A stretch of 64,000 bases of DNA from Vandiemenella viatica (GCA_031002005.1 JARYHS010008074.1:344806932-344870931), one strand, 5' to 3'; counted from the stretch's first letter, positions 1-11,530 are shown. Translations and numbers: made by a program. The notes: generated by a model not told the origin, from the letters alone.

Positions 1-2259
1 TCCCATTGATATTATTTGTCACAGTTAAAATGAACTAAAAAAACACACAACAGCATGTGAATATTTATTTCCGCCATGTAATTATCTCCGAATGTAATTT
101 ACGATAGTCTGAGAAGAGAAAACAGTAAAAAAGTCTTCTGGAATCAATAGGGGGAAAAGCTACGTGCTATTCGGGAGGGGGGTAGAGGAACAGCCACGGT
201 GGGCCACGTGCGGTGGGGGGGGGGGGGGAGAGGGTTTTCCCAGGAGGCCAAAATGAAGCTACGTGATTTATGGACGATCCCTTAGCTGCTCCATATGCCG
301 AAGTTCTACAGTAATTGCAAAAAAATATTTGAGGCAATAGTTTCTATTTTTCTCAGTTACTACCATACTAGTACGAAGTGCGTTTTATCAACAGTATCAG
401 AAGACTGTTGTTCGACCTCTTTCAAAGGAAAATATTATAAAGATGTCAGAAGGAAGAGGACTATGTGCGGCATGACCATAAGTATGACACAGAAAATTCT
501 GTAAAATATGTGAAGTATGAAGCAGTGATTGACAAAAAAAAAAGTTACGGTAAATAAACAAATATGAGAAGGAAGATTCGAGGAACATAACAAAGAGTAA
601 GAAGTCATTCATTATGATTTGAAAGTAATGTAGGCGTATTTAAAACAAAAAATAAACATAGCTATTTTTCGGGAATGTAATTTTAATAATTTGTTCACCG
701 AACTGAGGGATCACATGTTATCTTACTTTCAAAGAAAATTACTGACTTGTTGTGAGGCTGAGACTGTACTATGTTGCAAAAAATGCATAGTGAAAAACAG
801 CAGCTGTCAATAACTCAGAAATTAAACAAAACTGTGATTTTTTTACAATCAATAAAAGAATTAAAAAAGTTTCTTGTATTTATTTTCCTTATATACTCTT
901 CTGAATGGTATAACTGTTACTGATTTTGTAATGTACTATCCAGATAGTAAAGGGTTTCTCAACCTCAGAAGAAAATTTAGTTTGAGCTCACACCTCTTCA
1001 ATCGGTGTACTTCACGTTTTCCATCATTCCATTTATAAATATTTAGAAATGGATTACTTTATTGAAAAGTTAAATCTTTCAGAATCAATTAAATTTGCCT
1101 GTTTGAAGCTGGGGGTAGAAATTTAACTTTGCTCGGAGAGAAAGAAAACAAATCGGAGAGGTAACACAGTCAAAAGTATTTCTATAATTAGCTTGTGGTT
1201 AACTCATTCTATCTTATGTGGACAATTAACAGCATAAATATTTCCATTCTGCAGTGGTTTGTTATATGATTTCAAAGTTCCCGCGATCTCTTGCCCCTAA
1301 AATGGCGCCGCCAGCCGTATTCAATTCGCTAAGAACTCTGGTCGCCTTCTGCATGCGATAGGAGGGGCCAGTTAGAAACTAATACGTCATGATATTATAC
1401 AAATGCGTCTAGCCAACACTCCTGAAGTAAACACAGCGTGAACAACTAGTTGAAAGCTACAGTGTTTTGAAATCTTTCAATCCGGCAAGCAAATGTTATG
1501 GAAGGATTCATCAAAAGGACAAACACTATAAATCCTTTGATTTTTGCAGCATCTTGATTTTATTTTTTTTCAACAATTAGTCTTTTTTACATCACGTTTC
1601 CTTCCAATATTACCAAAGCATAGTGTCAAAAAAGTAGTACAATTCTAGATGTGAGAACGGAAACCTAAAGGAATTTCTCAAAACATTTTTTTTATTATTA
1701 TTCCGTGCATTTTTATGTTTGTCTCATGTACTTACACACAGTTCAAAAAAAAAAATGTAAGGAACAGACGAAGTGGCATCGCAACTACAGCGCAGGTTGT
1801 CAACTGGTCGGTTTGTTTGCGAGAAAAACCTATTTGATGCGATTCGAATATCTTATGCTTGAAAGGTATATAATTTTCGCTGACAAAGTTTCAAGATGGT
1901 AAAACAATTGTAATATTTTCAAATAATCAATAACATTTCGTCCCCATCTGCTCAGATATAGTCGGGGCCTTGCGACAAAGACTAGTGAACTATTACTGCA
2001 TTTTCATGGTTATATGGTCAACACGAAGTAACATGAGCGCAGGAGTCAAGCATAGTCATAAATCAGACGAAATTATGCATTCCTTATTAATTTTGTGGTA
2101 AAGTTTAATAAGTTATTAATTTTTACAACCTTTCATTGGGCGGATATTAAAATCCAATGGATCATTAACATGTAAATACAAATCACCAAATCAGATTCAT
2201 AGCAGATAAAAAATAAGTTCTACAAGAATGTCACCAATTGCAACCGCCATATTTGATTT
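1..2259. other. AT-rich sequence with no gene recognised
   Basis: No coding segment, RNA gene or full transposon could be supported here. Short open frames are present on both strands, but none resembles a known family and their composition matches the surrounding AT-rich DNA. A G-rich patch near 149-284 is described separately. A short GC-richer patch near 1,280-1,380 has no splice or coding structure that I could defend. Confidence 0.6.
149..284 (-). repeat. Single MITE-like terminus with G-rich interior
   Basis: Read on the minus strand, 259-284 gives AAGGGATCGTCCATAAATCA, followed by an ACGTAG motif. This closely resembles the GGGGGCATCCATAAATTACG termini of the complete MITE at 48,512-48,888. 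A poly-G tract (216-229) lies inside, as in that MITE. The partner terminus was not found, so this is probably half an element or a decayed copy. Confidence 0.35.
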
Positions 2260-3500
2260 AAAAACTTTCAAAGCTCGTTCAAATTCTGTCACTGAAACAT
2301 TATCTCCAAAGTCATTAATATCTAAAGAGACTTTTAACAGTATACTGTGGTTCAAATAATCCTCATTACACAATTTCTCTACGTATTTCCTTCCTTCCTT
2401 TGGTTAGCTGTATCTTCTGAGCTTAAAAGAAGTAACCCATCGACACCTTCTATATTTATACATTTTTCTTCATTTCTCAAAAATTTTGTTTGATCCTCCT
2501 GTAGGCCACATCTACGATCATTCCCTCTTCTACTTCTTCGCACTATTCATGCAGCAGCTTTTATTTTGCTTTCTTGCATTTCCTGTTTTTTTTTTTTATT
2601 ATTAAAAATAATCTAGCTCATATCTATCACTAGCCCCTGGACGTTACCAGGTGTATGCTTTTTGCATGATCGTTAAATATTGTTTTCGCCACATTGAGTT
2701 TATATTTTTCACAAAATTCTATCAACCTGATTCCTCGCTCATTTCTTTCTCCTATACCAAAACTTCCTACAGTTTTCCCTTCTTTTCCTTCCCCCACTAT
2801 CACGTTCAAATCACTAATGATTAATAGATTTTCTTCCCGCTTCATATATTGTACTAATTCTTTATCATATATTTTCTCTATGTCATCATCTTCTTATGAC
2901 GTGGGCATATACATTTGTTCTAACGTGGCTGGAGCAGCCTCAGTTTCTATCCCTTCAAACTAATCCTGTCACTAAATTCTTCGTAAGAAACTCACTTGTT
3001 TTCCTACTCTCTTGTTCATTACAAACCCCCACTAATAACTCCACTGAAAGCTTGAGTTCCCACGACCAGAAATCCTGTGCATCCTTCCACGTAACCTCTC
3101 TAATCCAATAACTTAAGTCGTTCCATCTCCCGATTAAAATTTTTTAATCTACCTGTCCTATTCAGACTTCTAACATTCCAAGCGCCGATTCGTAGAATGT
3201 TTCTATCCACTCTGATGACTCCCCACCCAGTGATTCAATTGGAGTATTATTTTACCTCGGGAATATTTTAGCCACCATTCTATATAAAATTTCCATGTCC
3301 TCGGGATATCCTTTCAGTATTTAATTATTACATGTCCTCGGTATATCCTTTGAGTTTTTAATACAGTGGTTTCGCGTTGCCTTCTGCATCATCATGCCTT
3401 TGATAATTTCTGATTCATCCACCTTGAAGGACCGTTTCCAACCACAAGGACAAGAGGGTGCCCTGGACCTCTCCCCGTTTCAGCAGGCCGTTGGCAAGCA
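2260..3500 (-). mobile_element. RTE-type LINE relic, internally deleted
   Basis: The sequence aligns by eye with the better-preserved RTE element at 24,520-27,620. The part at 2,340-2,600 matches the linker between endonuclease and reverse transcriptase. The part at 2,630-3,240 matches the endonuclease region, and the reading frame at 2,630-2,845 carries a relic of the conserved endonuclease block as ISDLNVIVGEGKEGKTVGSF. About 450 bp present in the fuller copy (near 26,310-26,740) is missing. Material at 3,240-3,500 looks like its 5' leader. Several frames are broken, so no function is expected. Confidence 0.75.
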
Positions 3501-3599
3501 GTGAGTGATTATTTATACTGGGAATCATTCAGCCGCCAAAGCCTCTTCCATGCAAATAGGGTGCACCATGTGAATGAGTGTTTGGAAGAGGCTAATATA

Positions 3600-4328
3600 G
3601 TTTCTCCCAAACCTTTACACCTTTCGTTGAAATTCGTTCGTTAGTTTTGGATAATACGAGGACAGACAGGAAAAAAAATCAAAATTTACAGTTTTTTACT
3701 GTGTATCATCAAAAATTACGTTGCTTATCGGAATGGAAATAATCGTATATATTGAGTGATGACTTAAATTAACACTATGTGCAGTTTTCTTTTAAAAAAA
3801 AAAAACAAAAAAAACCTTCCATTGGTTTTCACGTGATGCGTGGAATGATACATAGACAAAAATTCCTAATTTCATGTTTTTTTTTTTATCTCCATCATCA
3901 ATATGGTACGTTATAATTACTCTTTTTTGTATAGACACAACTTTATATAATTTTATTACCTACCGTCTCTACATACCTCTCCGTAAGACGACCATTAATT
4001 TGGAAAGCTTTTGTCTGTTGACGACCCACAAGTACACTTCAGTATTATTCATTCACATAGTTTCTACGAAAATATTTGAAGTGGTGCTGTATGGCGTGTG
4101 TAAGAAACATTGATTTATTTGTATGTATATAAACTATGGCCTAAAATCTCTAAATGAATAAAAAAAGTGAAAAATTTAAAATTTTACGATTTTTAACCCT
4201 ATTTCATAGGTATATATGCTACTAATCTGGGAAAAGTATCATATACCTTAACTGATGAATTAAGTTATCACTCTACGCAGTTCCATTAAAAACCGTCAAG
4301 TAGTTTTGTGAGATACGCAGTCAATCTC

Positions 4329-4378
<50 letters not shown>

Positions 4379-4600
4379 TTTAACGTTTTGGAGGCTGTAC
4401 TATAGGACATATTGCAACTTATCGGCAAAAAATATCGTATATCCTAAGTGACTGGATACTCGTGAGCTAAAACTATGTGCAGTTTCCAGTTTCGTTAAAA
4501 TCCGTCCATAATGTGCGAATAGACAGAAAGGCAACATGTGAAATTTTAGTGTATTACTCTTTTCGACATAAATTCTATTTTCTGACACAACGTTTCTGCA
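3600..4600 (+). repeat. Decayed tandem-like repeat with poly-A tracts
   Basis: A motif of the form CTATGTGCAGTT followed by a stretch resembling GTTAAAATCCGTC recurs at about 3,775, 4,275 and 4,475. Each copy is followed by AT-rich sequence and an ACAGACAGG or GACAGAAAGG-like string. Spacing is irregular (200-500 bp), so this is a family of diverged repeat units rather than a clean satellite. An A-tract of about 40 bases lies near 4,333-4,374. No protein is supported. Confidence 0.4.
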
Positions 4601-6456
4601 ATTTCATTATATAGTATAGATAACTGTAACTATACCAACCATTGAAAACCTACTACTGCTGCTCTTGTTCCGTTTGGTATAAGAAAAGACTACAGTTTTA
4701 ATTTTGGTCTGGCCTTAGCTGCTAAATGCAAATTTTGATGCCTACTGAATATTATTACAATTTTAGAGAAAAATATTTGCCACTAACATTTCAAGCAGAT
4801 TCTTTCTTAAACTATGTCTTCTGTATTCAACATGTCCCAACCCTCAGAGTTTTGGCAGTTTGCAGCAGATTTTACGCAAAATGAATTTCCAAGACGGAAA
4901 ATGCATTTATTTTCTCCATTTTCACCATTTCTGCAATGGCTGGGCTACTACGCGGAATATGATACTCAATTCTTGGAAGCATAAGACCTAAATACCTGAA
5001 ATGTTATTTTGACTGTTTTTAAGGAGAAGTTGAAACAATTTCTCAGCCAGTTTAGCTTTTTTAAACATAATTGAAACAATTTAAAACGATATATGCTAAA
5101 ATTTCGTCTGCTGAAATGTTCGCCCCCTGGATTTATTTGATGCATTCATTACACGCTTGAAAATACGCAACGTTTACTTCACAACAATGTAAAGATAGCA
5201 TCAGGTATGGTACAATGAAGCAAATTTCTTTAACTAAAATTAAATTTAAGTTGCAGCATTATATCAGGCAACTAACAGCAGCACTGAAATACAATCAAAG
5301 CGAAGTTCAATTCACCCTGGCGTACCGGATTTAAAAAAAAAAAAAAAAAAGTGTCTAGGAGGTTCTCTCCGCTCCTAGGCGAATTCTGAGATGCTCCCCA
5401 GTCACCACCTCAAAAACAACAGGCTACACTACACAAGCAGAATAACACACATCACAGCTGCAAACTTAGTATATAAATGGCAACACTAGCTCGTTCTTAA
5501 TGTTATTGGTATCCATTTGTCATAAAGCACAAAAAAGAAACAGAAAACAACTGCAATTCTCAACTACGATTTGTATTAGTATTTCCTTAAATTTATGGGG
5601 GTGGTACACTCAGCTTGTAAATTTGGAATAACCTAAAATTAATAGTTGGCAACAACTGTTTCACGAATGGCAATTCAAGAGTGCAATTTTAAAAACCTGG
5701 TCCAAGCTTTTGCATAACGTTACGTAGAAGTGCAATAGTGAGCTTATTGAAGGAAAACATATTGCAATCATCCGCGATCTGATGAAACCGTAAATTGTTT
5801 CATTTGTTTAGTCAACTACGATGTTCGTCAAGCTCCTGAAGTGTTTTTATTCCTCCTAAGCCGACGATACTCCTGAAGAGAGACAATTTGAGTCACAATG
5901 GAACTATACGACCCAACTGTAGGCATACTTCATTCCTGGCGAGAGCAATTCTCGATTGATTCATTCAAAAAAGAATCATGCGCAGAAACTGGTGCAATTC
6001 TAAGTGAGAACTTGGAACCAGATTATATTTTCCAATTTTCCGTAGATTGCTGATATTTATCACCCTCAGTCCGATACTTTCTCTATAATACACTTAGTAT
6101 CCAATGTTTTTGCATAAACGCACGCTAGATTTCGTTCACAGCTCAGAACATTATGAAAAAATATTGTTATTAATGCATTTTTAAATTCAGCAATGCTCAG
6201 CTAACAGCAGCACTGAAATAAAATCAAAGCGAAGTTCATTAAATTTCTTTTATTAAATTTATCATGCAGATTCAGCATTAAACGAAGGCCATCCAAGCAA
6301 AATAAACCTAATGTAGCTTGTTAATGATTATGCTATAACAAGCTATTGGATTATTGAGGCTATAATGGTCTTGCTATAAAAGAAACAGATAAAATCTGCA
6401 GAACTAAATACAACATAAATATGTAGTACTTGGTCCAAAACCAGGTGCTGTGTGAC
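4601..6456. other. Non-coding sequence containing one long-spaced direct repeat
   Basis: Nothing gene-like was seen. A 38-bp direct repeat (5,272-5,309 and 6,201-6,238) is listed separately. A short A-tract occurs at 5,332-5,350. The remainder is AT-rich without recognised family motifs. Confidence 0.5.
5272..6238 (+). repeat. Pair of 38-bp direct repeats about 930 bp apart
   Basis: Positions 5,272-5,309 and 6,201-6,238 both begin CTAACAGCAGCACTGAAATA and differ at a single base over 38 bp. Each copy is accompanied by AT-rich text with similar words such as AAATTTCTTT. This could be a short duplicated segment or the remains of an element with direct terminal repeats. Nothing between the copies identifies it. 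Confidence 0.6.
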
Positions 6457-6721
6457 CAGAGGTGGATCCTGGATTTTGGTTTGGTATGGGTTTGAGTGGA
6501 TTTTGGTTTGGGGGGGGGGGGGTCTTGAGTGGATATCGTTTTGGGGGGGGGCCTTGAGTCGGGCAAGGGTAGGCTTCATAGTCATGTCGCCCTTAAAAGA
6601 TCAGTAGAGTTATAAAAAAAAGGTCACCAGTTACGATGTCGGGGGTGGACCTAGATACTTTTGGGAGGGGGGGGGCCTTGAGCCCCCTAGCCCCCCTTCC
6701 CCCCAGGATCCGCCAATGCTG
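6457..6721. mobile_element. MITE-like element with GGATCC-containing ends
   Basis: The left end reads CAGAGGTGGATCCTGG. The reverse complement of the right end reads CAGCATTGGCGGATCCTGG. These imperfect inverted termini enclose about 265 bp rich in poly-G runs (6,509-6,521, 6,542-6,551 and 6,664-6,675). No confident target-site duplication is visible, so the superfamily is unresolved; CAG-starting termini would suit hAT. The element is too short to encode a transposase. Confidence 0.45.
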
Positions 6722-7066
6722 TGGACATCTGGTATTAGGTTCGGACTTTATTATCAGCCAACAGAAATCGTTATTTGTTAGGTTTACGTTACCTAATATG
6801 TAAGACCAAGAGAAATGGTTATTTTTAATGAGAAACATTGTAACAATAAACAACGTGTGAAATAAGTTTACTAATTATACAGCATGGAGATTATCTTTTG
6901 GAAGCAGCTGACCTGAGGTCGTTAACAAGAGTGTTTGCCGTCACCTGTTCACAACAGGCGCTAGGCGTTTTCTATTTAGAACCATGCCAGAAAAATACCG
7001 CATTAAATTTAGCACTTTCTTTATTATACGTGACGCGTCTAAACATCGTATTAATATTTCCTACAA
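6722..7066. other. Non-coding flank of the left inverted-repeat arm
   Basis: Nothing was recognised. Whether arm homology continues outward through this stretch cannot be tested, because the right arm reaches the window edge at 64,000, which corresponds to 7,067 here. Confidence 0.5.
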
Positions 7067-7099
7067 GCTATACATCTCGTCCAAAACCCTAGTATAATA

Positions 7100-8135
7100 T
7101 TACCACTGTCTGCGCAGCAGTGACTTTATTTTAGTTAGTAAATCACCGAAAGCTCTTAGTATTATTGTCTGTACGCAATAAGAACATCTGTATTTCATAC
7201 CCAAGGAGGGGAGGTAGGGAGTGTAGCATGAAAAAACAATAGTCCCTCATTTCTCACCTTTTACCATCACTGGCGATAGTTTCATGTACCCACAATGAAT
7301 TTAGGAGTAATGTTCATTTGTCAACGGTGTGATGAAACTTAATTTTTATGACAAACAAGAGAAAAATCCGTCTTTGTCAGAACCTCTCGTCTACCAGAAA
7401 CAAATCACAAAAACTGTTCTCCACACTAAGATAGCTGCTCCCGTCTCGTTTCAAACCTAGATTTCTTCGACACGAGGTTCAGGGCATCGCGATACATTTT
7501 TTAAATAATTTAAGTTCGAAGGAAATTATTTGATAAGTTTGCGGTCAGTATTCTACCGGCTGCTCTCCATGTCACACCTTTTGAGAAGCACTGGTTACCA
7601 TATTCTCTTTCCTTATCTATAATACACACCTGTATCGTGGTTGTTTGATGGTTCTAGCGTGGAAGTTTGCTCCTATTTACGGATGCAACAAATCTTGGAA
7701 ATAATATTCAGGAACCTACGTATCAAGATTAGGAACCAGGTCTTCCTTACAATAGCGAATCCTGCATGTGGTTTACATGGAAAGCAACGTCATACCTACG
7801 TTGGGTGCTAAAACAAAAAAGAATGCGCACGAAAAGGATCGTCTACATGCACGTGCAAATAGGTGTCGACTTCCACATACCATTCTGAAAACTCATGCTT
7901 GAACAACAGTGGCCAGTGTCTTCATACTGTTCATGCAGGTCTCTTATAGGGAACCGTCGTGGAGCACACCGTAACGTGCGGTTCTGCATTGTTTGGATTA
8001 TATTTCTTCGTCCCATATCCCCAGTCAGATAAGAAAATAAATTTTTAATGTTTATATTTTAATCTACGTTCACACACCCCACAATATTGAAATAGGTTGC
8101 AGTAGAATGACGTCTGATTAATCGATTTGTGGAGG
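7100..8135. other. Non-coding part of the left arm
   Basis: No gene or element was recognised. Relative to the other arm, about 23 bp near 7,106-7,128 is present only here. Short purine-rich and AT-rich patches are the only features. The segment ends at a TAA-type microsatellite belonging to the LINE tail that follows. Confidence 0.5.
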
Positions 8136-9218
8136 TAGTTATAGTAATAATAATAATAATAATAATAATTGATAAAATTGCAATGGAGCGCCCGCTCCGG
8201 TAGCAATCTCCCTACACACCCGTCTTTCTCCTTTCCTCTTCCAACCTACTTTCACCCTCAACTAATTTTTACTTTAAATTCTTTCAGTGTTTTTGGTAAA
8301 TTGTTCAATTCTCTTGGCAATTTATTCCAATCATTTACTCCCTTTCCCAGGGCTGCCAATTCTGCGGATTTATCCGTAGATCTTTTTTATAAAAATTAGA
8401 ATTTTCTGATTTTGTTAAAATATCTACGGATTTTTTCTACTTTTTACTATTTGTTGATTTTTTCCTTATATTGGTGTTTTGTAAAAGTTTGAGTGTATAA
8501 TGTTAATGCATTACAGGATTGTCAATAATTGTGAATCGTTACCTTGTGTACCATCGATTAGAAATAAACCTCATATTTTGTCTGATTATAAATTATATAG
8601 ATCTTAAAAGACCGTAATACAGAAGTATCGGCGCACTCTTTATGCACGGTGACACGCTCGTTGGCACGGCTTACAAAGCAGTGCCTTCCCAAAAGGCTTA
8701 AGCAATGCTCTAGAATCAAAGGGGTTTTAACATTTCCTGCTACAGAAGATATGCTAAATTTAATCTCAAAAAGAAAATGTATGGTTCCAAAAAAAAGGGG
8801 GGGGGTAGGCACAGCAGCAGCAGTGATGAAAGTGACGATGTATAAAATACTCGTATGTAGAATATTATTTTGTATTTCGAATTTTAAAGACCTGGAAATA
8901 AAAAGTATTCTTAATTTTGACTCTCTCTTCAATAATTATTGTTTCAGTCTTTCAGTTAGCGAGTCTCCGGATTTTTGTACCAACTCTACGCAAATTTTAG
9001 CGCCCGTCTACGGATATTCAAAGCCAAGTGGCTGGCAGCACTGCCCTTTCCTACGAAAGAAAATTTTCCCACACCCGTATCCCTGAAATCAAGTGCCAGC
9101 TTGTAGTTATGGTCATCTTTACCCTTCCATGCACATCTCTTAATTATCCCAGCAATATCTTTCCATGCTTCATCACCAATATAGTCCTTGTACACACCCA
9201 TGACTCCACATTCTCTAA
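8136..9218 (-). mobile_element. CR1-like LINE 3' fragment, split by a hAT insertion
   Basis: On the minus strand, 9,201-9,045 encodes MGVYKDYIGDEAWKDIAGI and, further on, HNYKLALDFRDTGVGKFSFV. This is the C-terminal tail of the LINE family whose longer copies lie at 36,440-37,250 and 41,590-42,840. The reading resumes at 8,347-8,170 beyond the hAT insertion with residues equivalent to WNKLPRELNNLPKTLKEF. A TAA/TTA microsatellite at 8,143-8,168 is the 3' tail. The copy is severely 5'-truncated near 9,218 and has no reverse transcriptase core. The same split fragment occurs at 61,877-62,930. Confidence 0.8.
8348..9043. mobile_element. Non-autonomous hAT element with 8-bp target duplication
   Basis: The left terminus reads CAGGGCTGCCAATTCTGCGG. 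The reverse-complemented right terminus reads CAGTGCTGCCAGCCACTTGG. Both are flanked by the same 8 bp, CCCTTTCC (8,340-8,347 and 9,044-9,051), which is a textbook hAT signature. The 696-bp element sits inside a CR1-like LINE fragment and interrupts its reading frame. Several ATCCGTAGA-type motifs near both ends may be subterminal repeats. An interior reading frame exists on each strand, but neither resembles a transposase, so the element is called non-autonomous. Its allelic or duplicate copy is at 62,044-62,737. Confidence 0.9.
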
Positions 9219-9225
9219 CTATTAA

Positions 9226-9489
9226 TTAGTGGTTAGTAATCTTGTAGATCATCTGGTTACTTCTTTTCCTCCTGGCGTCACTCTGTAGTGCAGCTGAGTA
9301 GTCTATCCGCATGCAGGCTGAGCTAGAGAAGAATTGTTGCAGCTCTGATACATCCAGGGAGAGCTGACCCTCACTGGCAGACCTCAGGACATTGTGTAAG
9401 GCGTCAGGTAACGGCAGCCAAGAGGACGCGCCACACTGCAGCAAATATAGCGCGGGACAAGGTCGCTCCCACGGCGAACGGCGCTCCAC
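9226..9489 (-). CDS. Small ORF of unknown function conserved in both arms
   Basis: This 87-residue frame contains LYLLQCGASSWLPLPDALHN and SEGQLSLDVSELQQFFSSSA. The right arm keeps an open frame of 81 residues at 61,615-61,860 with only a few substitutions in the overlap. That conservation may simply reflect recent duplication. It resembles a protein fragment more than random DNA (leucine-rich, no low complexity), but I do not recognise the family. It lies directly upstream of the truncated CR1-like LINE and might be a remnant of another mobile element. No signal peptide, membrane segment or splice sites could be assigned. Confidence 0.3.
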   Translation of the reverse strand: MERRSPWERPCPALYLLQCGASSWLPLPDALHNVLRSASEGQLSLDVSELQQFFSSSACMRIDYSAALQSDARRKRSNQMIYKITNH

Positions 9490-10004
9490 CTGCTATGCTC
9501 AGGAGGGAGTTCCTTCATAGGTGCAAATTCTATTACTTTGGCAAGCAATTGAATTTAGCTAGTCCCCTCACGTTCCTTTCAGTTGTTTCTAAGTCGAGAG
9601 GGGAAAATATTGTATCAAGGCGTCGGTTCCTAATCTTATTTTCCTAGGCTTCTCGGTTTTATTTTTCATCCTATATAAATTTGTGAAAGAACTATTTCAT
9701 TGTACTCAGAATTTAATGTATTAGGCCGAATATTACTATCCAATAAGTTGTCAATAAAATTTTATCTTCAAATCTCTAGGAATTGTCGATGCAATTATTG
9801 TTTTGAATTCTGTACCCTGTTATATCAATTATAATAACACGTTAAAAATTACATAGCGTTGGAAGTTTCTCAACATATCCGGCCATTCCCATTTAATTCG
9901 GGTTCCATAGCAGCAAATGACTACTGTGGCTGTATTTAAACAAAACTCTCTGTTTGGATCTTGATTTAAGTAAATTCTTGGACTACAGCTAACATGTCGC
10001 TGGT
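9490..10004. other. Non-coding sequence of the left arm
   Basis: AT-rich, with no element recognised. The corresponding right-arm sequence is at about 61,140-61,610. Confidence 0.5.
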
Positions 10005-10235
10005 ATCTTGTCGGCTAAATCTTGCCAGTCTGGTAACGCTAGGGCTCGGCAATCTGGAGGACGCGTGTTCAAATTCTCGTCGGCCATCCAGATTTCTGTT
10101 GGTCATGGTTTTCTGAAATCACTCAAGACTAATGCCGGGTGGCAAAATTCCCTCTCATTCCATGGCCCTCATCCTTTTACGGCTGTGATGACTTCGTCAT
10201 CGACGAGTCGCAATGCCCGAATAAAAAAAATATCT
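10005..10235 (+). mobile_element. tRNA-derived SINE
   Basis: A tRNA-like head is followed by a decayed B box (GTGTTCAAATTC at about 10,067). Then comes the family body, including ATCACTCAAGACTAATGCCG and GATGACTTCGTCATCGACGA, and an A-rich tail at 10,221-10,230. The same body recurs at 23,370-23,560, 23,708-23,942, 42,385-42,612 (minus) and 60,895-61,135 (minus). The promoter boxes place it with tRNA-headed SINEs. Confidence 0.75.
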
Positions 10236-10309
10236 TACCAATCTCTGCTTTTTTATACCCTCTATAAGAAGTCGTTACGTCATTCTGTCCAACACTCCAT
10301 ACCATTTTA

Positions 10310-11530
10310 ACACACTTTGTAGCAACGGTTAGCGAAAGAAGAAATACAGTTTATCCAGACCTCTCTGAATAAGCTGGCCAGAGATTTTGATAATCGAAAT
10401 TCGTCTACAATGTAGTCTTCATGGGTGTACCGCCGGATTGTGTTGTGGAAACACGATATTTCGACGGCTAGCTCCGCCGCCTTCTTCAGGTGTGGAGACA
10501 TCTGCACTGGTCGGCTGACCCACAGATACTGAGATGGTTCGGATGCTGCTCTTCCTGAGATACATGTCCTCATCCGGCGGCTTCGTGACCTCGGCGATGG
10601 CTTACTATGAGCCAGGCCTGCAACCAGCTGGCGGCTGGCTGCCAGTGGGCGTGGCTATGGTTCTTGTTCCGGCCCGAGATAATATGGAGCTCTCTACCGC
10701 GGCAGCTGCACGGAAGTACAACGTTCTCTGCGGATATTTGCCAAAGCTGGTTTCCATGCCTCACTAAGACATAGACCACTGTCTCTGTTGAATGTGTTGG
10801 CCAGTCGAATTTCGATGGCTTCTTTGATAACAGATTCCAAAAAATGGGAAGTTCTAGCCAGTATCCTAACGTTATTGCACTCTACTCTGTGGCCATGGTC
10901 GTACACGTGCTCGGCTATCCTTGATTTGCTATACTGTCCTAGGCGGAGGTGGCGTTTATATTCTTCACACAGGTTTTATATAGTGCGGATAGTTTGACCA
11001 ATGTAGGTCTTTCCACACTCGCACGATATGCTATAAATCTCCGGAACTCTTAGGCCAAGATCATCCTTGACTGAACGGAGGTAGTCCCGTATTTTGGCTG
11101 GTGGTTGGTAGAATCATTTTATTCCATGCCGTGCGAGGATTCTGCCAATTTTCCCCGAGGTGTTTCCGGCGAGTGACAGAAAGGCGGTGGCCTTGGGCAT
11201 TTCTTCCTGTTGGACTGGAACTTTCCGCGGCTTACGTTCAATTGCCCTTTCTATCTGCCTCTCGGAGTATCCGTTCCGCCTGAAGACAGTTCTCAGGTGT
11301 TCAAGTTCTTGTGGCAGGCTGTCTTTGTCAGAAATCGCTCTAGCCCTATGCTCAAGAGTATTTAAAACAGGGTTGCGCTGCACAGGATGGTGGAAACTCG
11401 TGGCGCGTATATACTGGTCTGTGTGAGTCGATTTTCTGTATACACTATGTCCTAGCATTCCGTCCGGCTTTCTTTCAATTAAGATGTCGAGGAAAGGAAG
11501 GCGAACGTCCTTTTCCATATCTTAACGGAA
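10310..11530 (-). mobile_element. Penelope-like retroelement fragment with GIY-YIG domain
   Basis: The minus strand from 11,518 encodes the end of a Penelope reverse transcriptase (LPFLDILIERKPDGML at the start) and a linker with ERKPRKVPVQQEEM. A GIY-YIG endonuclease follows: IYSISCECGKTYIGQT, then EEYKRHLRLGQYSKSRIAEH and the conserved EAIEIRLANTFNRD...W. The catalytic palm of the reverse transcriptase is missing, so the copy is 5'-truncated. Shared stops after ARHGIK and after IRTI show it was dead before the arms separated. Downstream, 10,690-10,310 is the 3' non-coding region with a candidate ribozyme. In known Penelope elements the two domains act together in target-primed insertion. 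The right-arm copy is at 59,370-60,845. Confidence 0.85.
10430..10500 (-). ncRNA. Candidate hammerhead-like ribozyme in Penelope 3' region
   Basis: The minus strand shows the two hammerhead core strings in the right order: CTGAAGA at 10,489-10,483 and GAAA at 10,462-10,459. A hairpin lies between them. A second hairpin (GTGTT/AACAC) lies just beyond. Penelope-like elements are known to carry hammerhead ribozymes in their terminal repeats, which motivates the call. The fit is imperfect: one or two unpaired bases sit at the base of the middle stem, and the closing stem I is not obvious. It may therefore be degenerate or a coincidence. Confidence 0.3.

Noticed and set aside
8558..9086. 124- and 145-residue frames on opposite strands inside the hAT element
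   Set aside because: Neither shows transposase motifs, and the right-arm copies differ in length and reading frame.
10534..10767. Frames in the Penelope 3' region such as MVRMLLFLRYMSSSG
   Set aside because: They read antisense across the 3' non-coding part of the Penelope element, and the apparent protein-like look comes from its GC content.
11160..11426. Plus-strand frame of 88 residues (and its mirror at 59,307-59,726)
   Set aside because: It is the antisense shadow of the Penelope reverse transcriptase and linker coding sequence.
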